The notes below the pieces were generated by a model. The model did no database searches, was not told where the DNA came from, and saw only the letters and a list, made by a program, of their open reading frames with translations. Source: Bradyrhizobium sp. WSM3983 (lineage in GTDB: Bacteria > Pseudomonadota > Alphaproteobacteria > Rhizobiales > Xanthobacteraceae). From it: a stretch of DNA of 64,000 bases. Within the stretch, counting starts at the first letter, position 1. Each line of letters starts with the position of its first letter. The position numbers and the translations under genes were made by a program. Shown in pieces: positions 52,692-61,799 of this stretch. The stretch is taken from contig NZ_AXAY01000032.1 in assembly GCF_000473045.1 (NCBI RefSeq), positions 1 to 64,000 on the forward strand. Direction: 5' to 3'.

Positions 52692-52756
52692 GATCTGGGG
52701 CCTTTGCGTCGCAGAGGCAGTTCGCCGAGTGTAGCGGGCCCGTTCGCGCGGCAGGC

Positions 52757-52770
52757 TTGATCCAGATCAA
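52757..52770. promoter_or_regulatory. FixK/FNR-type operator, shared by divergent genes
   Basis: TTGATCCAGATCAA is a perfect TTGAT-N4-ATCAA between the AI-2E permease (start 52691) and the acetyltransferase (start 52854). Predicted leaders are about 31 and 50 bases. Confidence 0.75.
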
Positions 52771-52853
52771 GCCGTTGATCGCGGCCAACGCCCTGATCGG
52801 TCGATGCGGACGCCGGTCGGCACGTCCGCTTGGCAGCGCAGCGAGACCACTGC

Positions 52854-53405
52854 ATGACTGACGCCGCGAGCTACATGCGCCATGAACAATTACGCGATGG
52901 CACGCCCGTCGAGATCCGGGCGCTCCGTCCCGACGACGAAGTCGGAATGCTCGCCGCGCTGGATCAGACCAGCGCGCAGTCGCGCCGGCGCCGCTTCTTC
53001 ATACCGAAGCAGCATTTTTCAGACAGGGAGCGCGACTTCTTCATGGAGATTGATTTCGTGCATCATGCAGCGCTGGTGGCCTGCGTGGATGATGCGGGCC
53101 GCAGCAGCATCGTTGGCGGCGGCCGCTACGTGGTCGCAGAGCCCGGCCGCGCCGAGATGGCCTTCATGGTGATCGACGCCTGGCAGGGGCGCGGCATCGG
53201 CGCGACGATCGCGCGTCACCTCATCGTGCTCGCACGCAAGGCCGGACTGACGGAGCTGACCGCGGAGGTCCTGCCCGAGAACACGGCGATGCGCCGCGTG
53301 TTCAACCGGCTCGGCTTTGTGACCGCTCCAAAGCGGGATCCGGAGACGATCCATCTGGTGCTGAACCTCACTGGTTTACCGCAACCGGATGCTGCATCGC
53401 ACTAA
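52854..53405 (+). CDS. GNAT family N-acetyltransferase
   Basis: The ATG at 52854 gives 183 residues. The acetyl-CoA loop of GNAT enzymes is present as WQGRGIGATIARHL (about 120-133), followed by the beta strand and NTAMRRVFNRLGF motif. The sequence before it (RHEQLRDGTPVEIRALRPDD) has the layout typical of Pat-type GNAT domains that modify proteins, but here it stands alone without the long acyl-CoA-synthetase-like part. Target unknown; regulation of acetyl-CoA enzymes in this island is a speculative but testable role. Confidence 0.85.
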   Translation: MTDAASYMRHEQLRDGTPVEIRALRPDDEVGMLAALDQTSAQSRRRRFFIPKQHFSDRERDFFMEIDFVHHAALVACVDDAGRSSIVGGGRYVVAEPGRAEMAFMVIDAWQGRGIGATIARHLIVLARKAGLTELTAEVLPENTAMRRVFNRLGFVTAPKRDPETIHLVLNLTGLPQPDAASH

Positions 53406-53518
53406 TCGGTGCCAGGACGGGTCATCATCCTGTCCCCTGTTCCATGAGTCTTGCCCTAAAAAGCCAGAAGACAACGCGCCGGAAAGGTGTAGGATTCGCG
53501 AAAATCTGGAGGAGCGGC

Positions 53519-53689
53519 ATGTTTGAAATCACCGGTTTCGACACGGCAGGCGTCGTCAACCTCAAGCGGGAGTCATTCGCCGCCGCCCTCAAGAAGGCCA
53601 GGGAGCTGATCCAGGACGGGTGCCGGGACGTTCAGATCGTCGATCCCAATGGCCGGGTCTACACTTCCTTTGAGGAACAGGCAGCCTAA
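53519..53689 (+). CDS. Small hypothetical protein
   Basis: The ATG at 53519 with GGAGG six bases upstream gives 56 residues. The product starts MFEITGFDTAGVVNLKRESF and ends in DVQIVDPNGRVYTSFEEQ, a compact mix of strands and one helix. I have seen this small single-domain type in Bradyrhizobium but know no function. No downstream partner in the same orientation before 53927. Confidence 0.6.
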   Translation: MFEITGFDTAGVVNLKRESFAAALKKARELIQDGCRDVQIVDPNGRVYTSFEEQAA

Positions 53690-53926
53690 CCGCCCCGCCG
53701 ATCTTTCCATCGCATCAACTCCGATCAGACGCATCCATGTTTTGTGATGCGCCAATCGTTGCGCCACGAATACAGATCGGCATCGCAAGCTAGATGGAAG
53801 CGCGCAAACAACGCTATTGCGGTGCCGCATGCCAAATCCCGACTCGCACATGCCACGCCGTTGCCAATCAACTCATTTGAGCGCACGCTCCCGCTGGGCA
53901 CGCAGATGCCTCCCAGGGAGAAACAC

Positions 53927-54169
53927 ATGAAGGAACCGGGCCTGGATGGTCGCCACCGGGACAAGGATGGCGCGATCGGCAAGAAGCACGGCAACACGCT
54001 GGTCGGTACATTGCGCAAGATCTACGGGAAGGGTTTTGCGGCCGGTTATCCGGACACAGCCCAGCTCAGTGAGGTCTTGCTTCAATTGAACGAGACGTCG
54101 CTGAGCCAGTTGCGCCGCGATCACGACACCGGACATTTGGCGCACAAGATCGACCACGTCCCGAAGTAG
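53927..54169 (+). CDS. Small charged hypothetical protein
   Basis: The ATG at 53927 (GGGAG six bases upstream) gives 80 residues. The core, KHGNTLVGTLRKIYGKGFAAG followed by LSEVLLQLNETSLSQLRRDH, recurs in small rhizobial proteins as I recall. The longer open frame to 53744 lacks protein character. No function known. Confidence 0.6.
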   Translation: MKEPGLDGRHRDKDGAIGKKHGNTLVGTLRKIYGKGFAAGYPDTAQLSEVLLQLNETSLSQLRRDHDTGHLAHKIDHVPK

Positions 54170-54299
54170 CGGACTTCGCTCGACCTCATTCATGGCGCCG
54201 AAACGACCCCCGCAAGGCCCCCGCGCGGCCCGGACAGACTGCGCTATCGGTCGCCCTCCCCACATTTGCCGTTTGAGCCTTCCGAAACGGGGCGCTAGA

Positions 54300-54563
54300 A
54301 TGAGCCTTTTACGGAGGCTCATTTTGAAACAGGTCATTATCATCGCAGCCGTCGCGCTGCTTGCCACGGCGCCCACCCGATCCCAGGGCCTGGTCGATCC
54401 CAGCAAGGTTGCTCCCGAATTCCGCGAAGCGGCCGAAAAGCGCCGCGCCGAGCAGATCCGTCAGCGCGAATGCGCCCTGAAGGCGGATATGGAGAAGGTG
54501 CTGCCGCGCGATCGAACCGTCTATCTCAATCACTGCCTGGACACGATGGCCGCGAAACAATAG
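54300..54563 (+). CDS. Small exported hypothetical protein
   Basis: The ATG at 54300 gives 87 residues, a signal peptide (LILKQVIIIAAVALLATA, cleaved after TRSQG or nearby) and a short, charged mature part with two cysteines (QRECALKAD, LNHCLDTM). No family recognised. Confidence 0.55.
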   Translation: MSLLRRLILKQVIIIAAVALLATAPTRSQGLVDPSKVAPEFREAAEKRRAEQIRQRECALKADMEKVLPRDRTVYLNHCLDTMAAKQ

Positions 54564-54723
54564 CGCGCCATGCGAAACGGTCGGAAAGTCCGCAAAGAGC
54601 TGCGCGAGGCCGAGGCGGTCCGGCTCGTCGCCGCGCAGGAACCGCGTGTGGCGCCCCGGTCGCGGTCGTCGTCCGCCGAACGGGCGCGGTACGGGGCCGG
54701 ACCGAGTAGACCCGGTCGGCCGT

Positions 54724-55644
54724 TTACGTCGCCTCGATCCAGATCCCGGCGTCAGAATGCGCGCGGATGTGGTCGACCAGAAAGTCCGAAAACACCCTGA
54801 TCTTCGCCGGCAGCCGGACGCGGTTCTGGTAGGCCACGTTCATCGTCAGCAGCGGCAATTCCCAATCCGTCAGGACCGGCACGAGCTTGCCGGCCGCGAT
54901 GTCGCTCTGCACGATGTAAAGCGGCTGGATCAGGATGCCGAGCCCTGCGCGCGCGGCGCCGCAGATGATCTGGCCATCATTGCTGTCAAGCGTCGGCGCG
55001 ATCCGGACGGTCTGCGTCGTGCTGCCCTTGCTCAGGCGCAGCGAATAGGGATCGTTGGCGAGGTTGTAGACCAGCATGTCGTGACGCGCGAGATCGGCGG
55101 GATGCTCGGGGATACCGTGCGTCGCGAGATAGGATGGTGCTGCCGCCAGCACGCGGCGCATCTGTCCGATGCGGCGGATGATGATGTTGGAATCCGGCTC
55201 CTGCTCCCGCGTGCGGATCGCGACGTCGATGCCGGCCTCGATGAAATCAGGATAGCGGTTGGCAGCGATGATCTGGACGTCGAGCTTCGGATAGAGCTTG
55301 CGAAACGCCGGCAGCATCGGCGCCATGTAGATCATCGCAAAGGACAGCGAACTCGTGACGCGCAGCATGCCCTTGGGCGACAGCGCGCGATCGCTGACGG
55401 CGTCCTCGGCCTCCGCAAGCTCGTTCAAGAGCGTGCTGCAGCGCTGCAGCAGCTCCTGCCCGGCCTCGGTCAGCCACTGCCGGCGCGTGTTGCGCTCGAT
55501 CAGCCGGACCGCGAGCCGCTCCTCCAGCGCGCTGAGATGCCGGCTCGCCGCGGCATTCGACATCCGTAACGTGTCGGCGGCCTTGGACAGGCTGCCGAGC
55601 TCGGCCGTCTTGGAGAACACCTCGAGCTGGAGAAGCCGGTCCAT
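54724..55644 (-). CDS. LysR-family regulator of the catabolic cluster
   Basis: The 306-residue protein has an N-terminal winged helix-turn-helix (SLSKAADTLRMSNAAASRHL) and a periplasmic-binding-protein-like effector domain. It is transcribed away from the catabolic genes with 107 bases between it and the Dabb gene, the classical arrangement for a LysR regulator of an adjacent operon. The inducer is unknown; a pathway metabolite such as maleylacetate or the aromatic substrate is likely by analogy. Confidence 0.92.
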   Translation of the reverse strand: MDRLLQLEVFSKTAELGSLSKAADTLRMSNAAASRHLSALEERLAVRLIERNTRRQWLTEAGQELLQRCSTLLNELAEAEDAVSDRALSPKGMLRVTSSLSFAMIYMAPMLPAFRKLYPKLDVQIIAANRYPDFIEAGIDVAIRTREQEPDSNIIIRRIGQMRRVLAAAPSYLATHGIPEHPADLARHDMLVYNLANDPYSLRLSKGSTTQTVRIAPTLDSNDGQIICGAARAGLGILIQPLYIVQSDIAAGKLVPVLTDWELPLLTMNVAYQNRVRLPAKIRVFSDFLVDHIRAHSDAGIWIEAT

Positions 55645-55751
55645 TCTTCCTCATAATGGAAAAGAGACTTACGATTTTTGACCTTTATTTCCGCTTTGCG
55701 CAAGGCAAAATGGCCCCAACAAGCAAGATCGCAGGCGAGGAAATTTTGGAA

Positions 55752-56075
55752 ATGTCGGGTCCGATCAAGCACATCGTGATGTGGCGGCTGCGCGGCGAGA
55801 CGGCCGCAGAGCGCTCGGCGGCCAGGTCCAAGGTCAAGACCCTGTTCGAGGGCCTCCGCGGCCTGATCGATGGCCTCACCCATATCGAGGTCGGGGTCGA
55901 TGTCAGCGATGTCGATTATGCCTGCGACGTTGTCCTCGTCTCCGAGTTTACCGATCACGCGGCCCTGAAGGCCTACGCCACCCATCCGGAACATCTGCGG
56001 GTGCGGGCGGAGCTCGGCGACTTGCGGATCGGGCGCTTCCAGGTCGATTATCCCGTCAAAGAGACCGGCGCATGA
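55752..56075 (+). CDS. Dabb (stress-responsive A/B barrel) family protein
   Basis: The ATG at 55752 gives 107 residues in the Dabb ferredoxin-like barrel: GPIKHIVMWRLRGE at the N-terminus, VGVDVSDVDYACDVVLVSEF in the middle and HPEHLRVRAELGDL near the end. Dabb proteins include small cyclases and monooxygenase-like enzymes that act on hydrophobic substrates, often in catabolic clusters. The stop overlaps the next start (ATGA). Confidence 0.82.
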   Translation: MSGPIKHIVMWRLRGETAAERSAARSKVKTLFEGLRGLIDGLTHIEVGVDVSDVDYACDVVLVSEFTDHAALKAYATHPEHLRVRAELGDLRIGRFQVDYPVKETGA

Positions 56076-57151
56076 TCGGTTCGTTCACCTTTGAAAATCT
56101 GCCTTGCCGCGTGGTGTTCGGCAGCGGGACGCTGGGCGCGGCCAGGGCCGAGATCGAGCGCCTTGGCGGCAAGCGCGCGCTGGTGCTGACGACGCCGCAG
56201 CAGGAAGCGCAAGGCGCAGCACTCGGTGCGGCGCTCGGCCCGCTCTCAGCCGGTATCTTCGCCGGCGCCACGATGCACACGCCGGTCGAGGTGACCGAGC
56301 GCGCGATCGCGGCGATGAAGGCGTGCAATGCCGATTGCGTGGTCGCGCTCGGCGGCGGCTCCACGACCGGATTGGGCAAAGCGCTCGCGCTGCGCACCGG
56401 CGTCAACCAGCTCTGCATCCCCACCACCTATGCCGGGTCGGAAATGACCCCGATCCTCGGTCAGACCGAAAACGGCCTGAAGACCACGGTGCGCGATGTG
56501 GCCGTGCTGCCGGAGACGGTGATCTACGACGTCGACCTGACGATGACACTCCCGGTCGGCCTCACAGCCACCTCCGGCATCAACGCCATCGCGCATGCGG
56601 TGGAGGCGCTCTATGCGCGCGACACCAACCCTGTCACGTCGCTGATGGCGGAGGAAGGCATCCGCGCGCTGGCGCGTGCCCTGCCCGCGATTGCCGCCAA
56701 GCCCGACGATCGTGCGGCCCGCAGCGATGCGCTCTACGGCGCGTGGCTATGCGGTGTGTGCCTCGGCACCGTCGGCATGGCGCTGCATCACAAGCTCTGC
56801 CATACGCTCGGCGGCACTTTTGACCTCCCGCATGCCGAGACGCATACTATCGTGCTGCCGCATGCGCTGGCCTACAACGCACCGGCCGTGCCCGACGCGA
56901 TGGCGCGGATCGCGCGCGCGATCGGTGCAGCCGATACGGCGCAGGGTCTCTACGATCTCGCCAAGCGATTAGGAGCCAAGGTCGCGCTGCGCGACATCGG
57001 CATGCCCGAGAGCGGCATCGACAAGGCGGCTGATCTCGCGGTCACCAACGCCTACTGGAATCCGCGCCCGCTCGAGCGCAACGCTATCCGCGACCTGATC
57101 GCGCGCGCCTGGGCCGGCGAGCCACCGGTCGCAACCCAAGCGGCGGCGTGA
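56072..57151 (+). CDS. Maleylacetate reductase
   Basis: The 359-residue iron-containing alcohol-dehydrogenase-type enzyme resembles maleylacetate reductases, which reduce maleylacetate to 3-oxoadipate with NAD(P)H. The nucleotide loop GGGSTTGLGKALA (about residue 93) and histidine-containing HAVEAL and ALHHKLCHTLGG (about 174 and 238) are present. The family has partly lost the metal ligands of true iron dehydrogenases. Its presence beside an intradiol dioxygenase fixes a route hydroxyquinol to maleylacetate to 3-oxoadipate. Confidence 0.9.
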   Translation: MIGSFTFENLPCRVVFGSGTLGAARAEIERLGGKRALVLTTPQQEAQGAALGAALGPLSAGIFAGATMHTPVEVTERAIAAMKACNADCVVALGGGSTTGLGKALALRTGVNQLCIPTTYAGSEMTPILGQTENGLKTTVRDVAVLPETVIYDVDLTMTLPVGLTATSGINAIAHAVEALYARDTNPVTSLMAEEGIRALARALPAIAAKPDDRAARSDALYGAWLCGVCLGTVGMALHHKLCHTLGGTFDLPHAETHTIVLPHALAYNAPAVPDAMARIARAIGAADTAQGLYDLAKRLGAKVALRDIGMPESGIDKAADLAVTNAYWNPRPLERNAIRDLIARAWAGEPPVATQAAA

Positions 57152-58521
57152 CCGAGATGAAGCGCACCCTCATCCAGTCGGCGACGATCATCAGCATGGA
57201 CGACCGCATCGGCGATCTCCGTGTCGGCGATGTGCTGGTGGAGAACGGGCGGATCGCCGAGGTGCGTCCCGGCATTGAAGCCGCTGATGCCGAGACCGTC
57301 GACGGTCGGGGACGCATCGTCATCCCAGGGCTGATCAACGCGCATATGCACACCTGGCAGACGGCGCTGCGCGGGTATGCTGCGAACTGGACGCTGCTCG
57401 AATATTTCCGCCGCATGCATGCCGGGCTCGCGACCCTGTTCGCCCCCGACGACGTCTACATCGCCTCCCTCGTCGGCGCGCTGAACCAGATCAATTGCGG
57501 CGCCACCACGCTGGTCGACTGGTGCCACAACAATCCGACGCCTGCTCATACCGACGCCGCCGTGCGCGGCCTGATCGAGAGCGGCATCCGTGCCGCCTTC
57601 TTCCATGGCTCGCCAAAGCCCGAGCCGAAGCCGGGCGAGCCGCACTTCTCGGAGGTGCCGCATCCTCGCCGCGAGGTCGAGCGGCTGCTGGCGGGCCCCC
57701 TCGCCGACCGCGACGGCCTGGTCACTCTCGGGCTTGCCATTCTCGGTCCGCATTATTCGACGCTCGACGTGTGCTTGCATGACTTTCGTCTGGCGCGGCA
57801 GCTTGGCCTGATCGCCTCGATGCATCAGGGTGGCGGGCCGGCGAAAACTCCCGGCGGCTGGGAGAAGCTGATCGAGGCCGGCCTCGTCGGCCCCCACGTC
57901 AACATCGTCCATGGCAACGATCTGCCCGATGATCTCCTGCAGAAGCTAATCGACCTCGGCGTCACCTTCTCGGTGACACCCGAGAACGAGATGATCCAGG
58001 GCCACGGCTTTCCGATCACCGGACGGCTGCTCGAGCGCGGCGTCCGCCCCACCATCGGCATCGATCTGGAGTCCGTGCTGGCCGGCGACCTCTTTTCCGC
58101 GGCGCGCGTTGCGCTGTCGATGCAGCGCGCGCTCGACAATGCGGAGATGCGCAAGAGCCAGGGCACGATCCCGGCGACGACCACGATTCCCGCGCGTGAG
58201 GCGCTGGCCTGGATCACCACCGAAGGCGCCCGCATGCTCGGCCGCGAGAGCCAGATCGGCTCGCTGACGCCTGGCAAACTCGCCGATCTCGTCGTCATCA
58301 ACGCCGACGATCTCAACCTCTTCCCGGTCCACGATCCCGTCGCCACCGTGGTGATGCAGACGAGCCTCGCCAATATCGAGTCGGTGATGATCGGAGGCCG
58401 CTGGAAGAAGCGGAACGGACAATTGCTGACGGACGGGCTCGACCGGAAGAAGGAACTGCTCTCCCAATCCGGCCAGCGGCTGGTGCGGGGCATCGAACGA
58501 CAAGGGCACGCCGCGAGGTAG
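57148..58521 (+). CDS. Amidohydrolase (SsnA/AtzB/TrzN-like)
   Basis: A metal-dependent amidohydrolase of 457 residues with the first metal-binding HxH motif in LINAHMHTW (about residue 66), a further histidine in SMHQGGG, and FSVTPENEMIQGHG towards the C-terminal half. Relatives act on cyclic amidines, amides or chlorinated triazines as deaminases or dechlorinases. A GTG at 57148 overlaps the maleylacetate reductase stop (GTGA); an ATG at 57157 is the alternative. In this operon it would strip an amine or amide before ring cleavage; the substrate is unknown. Confidence 0.88.
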   Translation: MTEMKRTLIQSATIISMDDRIGDLRVGDVLVENGRIAEVRPGIEAADAETVDGRGRIVIPGLINAHMHTWQTALRGYAANWTLLEYFRRMHAGLATLFAPDDVYIASLVGALNQINCGATTLVDWCHNNPTPAHTDAAVRGLIESGIRAAFFHGSPKPEPKPGEPHFSEVPHPRREVERLLAGPLADRDGLVTLGLAILGPHYSTLDVCLHDFRLARQLGLIASMHQGGGPAKTPGGWEKLIEAGLVGPHVNIVHGNDLPDDLLQKLIDLGVTFSVTPENEMIQGHGFPITGRLLERGVRPTIGIDLESVLAGDLFSAARVALSMQRALDNAEMRKSQGTIPATTTIPAREALAWITTEGARMLGRESQIGSLTPGKLADLVVINADDLNLFPVHDPVATVVMQTSLANIESVMIGGRWKKRNGQLLTDGLDRKKELLSQSGQRLVRGIERQGHAAR

Positions 58522-58541
58522 CGGCCAACGGACAACAAGAA

Positions 58542-59444
58542 ATGACTGATACAAGCAAACAGGTCGCCTTCATCGGCATCGGCAAGATGGGCCTGCCGAT
58601 GTCGATTCTCGTCGCCAAGGCTGGCTTCAGCGTCACCGCATTCGACCAGAGCGCGGCGCGGCTGAACGAGGCACGCAAGCACGGTATCGCTGTCGCAAGC
58701 TCAGCGGCCGAGGCCGTCAACGGCCGGCCCGTGGTCATCACGTCGCTCCCCGACGACGCCGCCTTGCGCGCGGTGATGCTCGGCCCGAGCGGGCTGATCG
58801 GCGCGATGGCGCCGCAGGCAGTGCTGATCGAAACCAGCACGGTCAGCGCCGAAGCCTCGACCGAAGTCGATGCCGCCGCACAGGCCCGTGGAATCGCCTA
58901 TCTGCGGGCGCCGGTCTCCGGCAATGCCAGCATCGTCCACACCGGCGCGCTGAGCTGCTTCGTGTCCGGCCCCAAGGACGCCTTCGAGAGCGCCAAACCG
59001 CTGTTTGCGAGTTTTACCCGCGCACAGACCTATCTCGGCGCGAGCGAGGAAGCCCGCTACGCCAAGCTTGCGGTCAACCTCATGATCGCGGTCTCGGCGG
59101 CGATGATGGCCGAGAGCCTGGCGCTGGCGCGCAAGGGCGGGATCGGCTGGCAGGACATTTTGAAAGTGCTGGACGAGAGCGCGGTCGCCTCCCCCATGGT
59201 GAAGTACAAGACCGCGCCGCTGCGCACCCGCGACTTCGAGTCCAGCTTCTCCTGCAAGCAGATGGCCAAGGACCTCGATCTCATCCTCGGCGCCGGCCAT
59301 GCCGTCGGCGTGCCGCTCCAGCTCGCCGCCCAGGTGCGCGAAACCTACGGCGCGCTGGTCGCGCAAGGCGACGGCGAGACCGACTTCATCGCGACCGTCA
59401 AGCATCTCGAACGGCTGTCCGGCCTTGGCGAGCCCAAACTCTGA
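58542..59444 (+). CDS. 3-Hydroxyisobutyrate-dehydrogenase-like NAD(P) oxidoreductase
   Basis: The 300-residue enzyme has the GxGxMG loop IGIGKMGLPM near the N-terminus, and the helix with the catalytic lysine (AKLAVNLMIAVSAA) in the middle. Members oxidise small beta-hydroxyacids or act on related ketoacids. In this cluster it may handle a semialdehyde or hydroxyacid side product; its substrate cannot be read from sequence. Confidence 0.87.
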   Translation: MTDTSKQVAFIGIGKMGLPMSILVAKAGFSVTAFDQSAARLNEARKHGIAVASSAAEAVNGRPVVITSLPDDAALRAVMLGPSGLIGAMAPQAVLIETSTVSAEASTEVDAAAQARGIAYLRAPVSGNASIVHTGALSCFVSGPKDAFESAKPLFASFTRAQTYLGASEEARYAKLAVNLMIAVSAAMMAESLALARKGGIGWQDILKVLDESAVASPMVKYKTAPLRTRDFESSFSCKQMAKDLDLILGAGHAVGVPLQLAAQVRETYGALVAQGDGETDFIATVKHLERLSGLGEPKL

Positions 59445-59459
59445 CCGACGGAGGCGAAT

Positions 59460-60344
59460 TTGCGTAATTTCAGCGAGACCAACATCACCGACGCCGTGCT
59501 CGAGCGCATCGCCGGCGCGGCCGATCCCCGGATCAAGCAGGTCAGCGAAGCCCTGGTGCGCCATCTCCACGCCTTCGTGCGCGAGATCCGGCCAACCCAG
59601 AAGGAATGGGAATACGGCATCGACTTCCTGACCCGCACCGGCCACATGTGCGACGACAAGCGGCAGGAGTTCATCCTGCTGTCGGACACGCTCGGCGTCT
59701 CCATGCTGGTCGACGCGATCAACCATCCGGTGCCCGAAGGCGCGACCGAGACCACCGTGCTCGGCCCGTTCTTCGTCCAGGCCGCGCCCGAGAAGCAGCA
59801 CGGCGACGATATCTCAGGCCCCATGGAAGGCGATCCCATGATCGTCACCGGCTCGGTCTCGACGGTCGACGGCAAGCCGCTCGCGGGCGCCGTGGTCGAT
59901 GTCTGGCACTCCGACAATGACGGCTATTACGACGTGCAGCAGCTCGACGAGATCGGCGATCTCGCGATGCGCGCCCGCTTCCACACCGACGCCAACGGCC
60001 GCTTTCATTTCTGGTCGATCAAGCCCGCGGCCTATCCGATCCCGCATGACGGCCCGGTCGGCGAGATGCTGGAGGCGCAGGGCCGTCATCCCTGGCGTCC
60101 GGCGCATGTGCATTTCATGATTTCGGCGCCGGGATTCGAGCAGCTCGTGACGCATGTGTTCGTCGCCGGCGACAAATATCTCGACAGCGACGTGGTGTTC
60201 GGCGTCAAGGACAGCCTGGTCCACGACTTCGTGCACTGCCCGGCCGGCCGTGCGCCGGATGGCCGGATGGTGGATGCCGCCTACTATCACCTCAATTATG
60301 ATTTCGGCCTGAAGCAGGCCGCAAGTAACGCGCAGGCAGCGTAA
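59460..60344 (+). CDS. Intradiol ring-cleavage dioxygenase, hydroxyquinol-1,2-dioxygenase-like
   Basis: The 294-residue enzyme starts at a TTG (59460-59462) with GGAGG five bases upstream. Fe(III) ligands of intradiol dioxygenases are visible: tyrosines in DGYYDVQ (about 155) and AYPIP (about 192) and histidines in RPAHVHF (about 215). An N-terminal helical dimerisation domain (about 1-100) is of the catechol/hydroxyquinol type. With maleylacetate reductase in the operon, hydroxyquinol cleavage to maleylacetate is the most economical reading. Confidence 0.9.
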   Translation: MRNFSETNITDAVLERIAGAADPRIKQVSEALVRHLHAFVREIRPTQKEWEYGIDFLTRTGHMCDDKRQEFILLSDTLGVSMLVDAINHPVPEGATETTVLGPFFVQAAPEKQHGDDISGPMEGDPMIVTGSVSTVDGKPLAGAVVDVWHSDNDGYYDVQQLDEIGDLAMRARFHTDANGRFHFWSIKPAAYPIPHDGPVGEMLEAQGRHPWRPAHVHFMISAPGFEQLVTHVFVAGDKYLDSDVVFGVKDSLVHDFVHCPAGRAPDGRMVDAAYYHLNYDFGLKQAASNAQAA

Positions 60345-60407
60345 GCCGAACGTCGGATCGACGGACTGACAATAGTCCGCGACAAGGATGGACGACAGGG
60401 AGAGACG

Positions 60408-61799
60408 ATGGGACCGCGGGTCAGCAGTGCCGCTTTGGCTGAACGCCTTACAGGCGTGATCGGTCCGCGCGCGACCACCGCGCGCGGCGTGCTCGATCAG
60501 CATGGCCAGAGCGAGTCCTATTATCGTGCCCTGCCCCCCGACATCGTCGTGTTTCCGGAGACCACTGCGGAAGTCGCCGAAATCGTCAAGCTCTGCGCCG
60601 GCGCAAACATGCCGATCGTGCCGTTCGGCGCCGGCACCTCGCTCGAAGGCAATGCGTCCGCGATCGCAGGCGGCGTCTGCATCGACTTCGCGCGCATGAA
60701 CAAGGTGCTGACGGTCCACGACAGCGACATGAATGTCGTGGTCCAGCCCGGCATCACCCGCAAGCAGCTCAATGCAGAGCTGCGCGGCACCGGACTTTTC
60801 TTTCCGATCGATCCCGGCGCGGATGCCTCGATTGGCGGCATGACGTCGACGCGCGCCTCCGGCACCATGGCGGTGCGGTACGGCACCATGAAGGACAACG
60901 TCATGGCGCTCGAAGTCGTGCTGGCCGACGGTCGCGTGATCCGCACTGCCCGGCGCGCCCGCAAATCCGCGGCAGGCTACGATCTGACACGGCTGTTCGT
61001 CGGCGCCGAAGGCACGCTCGGAATCATCACCGAGATCACGCTGAAACTGCATCCGCTGCCGCAGGCGATTTCGGCCGCGGTGTGCAGCTTCGACGCCCTG
61101 CACAACGCGGTCGATACCGCGATCGGCATCATCCAGGCGGCCATTCCGGTGGCGCGCGTCGAGCTGCTTGACGACGTCATGATCCGCGGGATCAACGCCT
61201 ACGCCAAGCTCGGCTATCGCGAGGCGCCGACGCTGTTCTTTGAATTCCACGGATCGGAGAGCGCCGTTGCCGAGCAAGCCGAGCTGGCCCAGGCAATCGC
61301 CGCCGAGCATGGCGGCCGCGGTTTCGAATGGGCCAAGGCGCCGGAGGACCGCAGCCGGCTCTGGCACGCCCGCGACAACACGCTCTATGCCGGCCTCGGC
61401 CTCCGGCCCGGCGCGCGGGCCGTCATCACCGACGTCTGCGTGCCGATCTCGCGGCTCGCCGAATGCCTGACCGACACGCGCCGCGACGCCGACGAGCACG
61501 GCTTCACCGCGCCCATCGTCGGCCATGTCGGCGACGGCAATTTCCACATGCTGATCCTGGTCGATCCCGCCAAGCCGGAAGAGATCGACGGTGCCAAGGC
61601 GCTGCAGGCCCGCATGGTCGCCCGTGCCATCGCGATGGACGGCACCTGCACCGGCGAGCACGGCATCGGGCTCGGCAAGATCGATTATCTCACCGATGAG
61701 CTCGGCGAAGCCGTCGACATCATGCGGTCGATCAAGACCGCGCTCGATCCGGAAGGCCTGATGAACCCCGGCAAGATATTTGCGGGAGCGCGGTCATGA
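60408..61799 (+). CDS. FAD-linked oxidase (GlcD/D-lactate-dehydrogenase-like)
   Basis: This 463-residue PCMH-type flavoprotein has the FAD pyrophosphate loop GAGTSLEGNA (about residue 74) and C-terminal catalytic motif GEHGIGLGK (about 416). It resembles glycolate oxidase subunit GlcD and D-2-hydroxyacid dehydrogenases. It could oxidise a hydroxyacid from the side chain of the substrate. The stop overlaps the ABC ATPase start by four bases. Confidence 0.9.
   Translation: MGPRVSSAALAERLTGVIGPRATTARGVLDQHGQSESYYRALPPDIVVFPETTAEVAEIVKLCAGANMPIVPFGAGTSLEGNASAIAGGVCIDFARMNKVLTVHDSDMNVVVQPGITRKQLNAELRGTGLFFPIDPGADASIGGMTSTRASGTMAVRYGTMKDNVMALEVVLADGRVIRTARRARKSAAGYDLTRLFVGAEGTLGIITEITLKLHPLPQAISAAVCSFDALHNAVDTAIGIIQAAIPVARVELLDDVMIRGINAYAKLGYREAPTLFFEFHGSESAVAEQAELAQAIAAEHGGRGFEWAKAPEDRSRLWHARDNTLYAGLGLRPGARAVITDVCVPISRLAECLTDTRRDADEHGFTAPIVGHVGDGNFHMLILVDPAKPEEIDGAKALQARMVARAIAMDGTCTGEHGIGLGKIDYLTDELGEAVDIMRSIKTALDPEGLMNPGKIFAGARS

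Noticed and set aside
54570..54800. A short arginine-rich open frame after the small exported protein
   Set aside because: Very high arginine and serine content and overlap with the end of the LysR gene on the other strand suggest chance.
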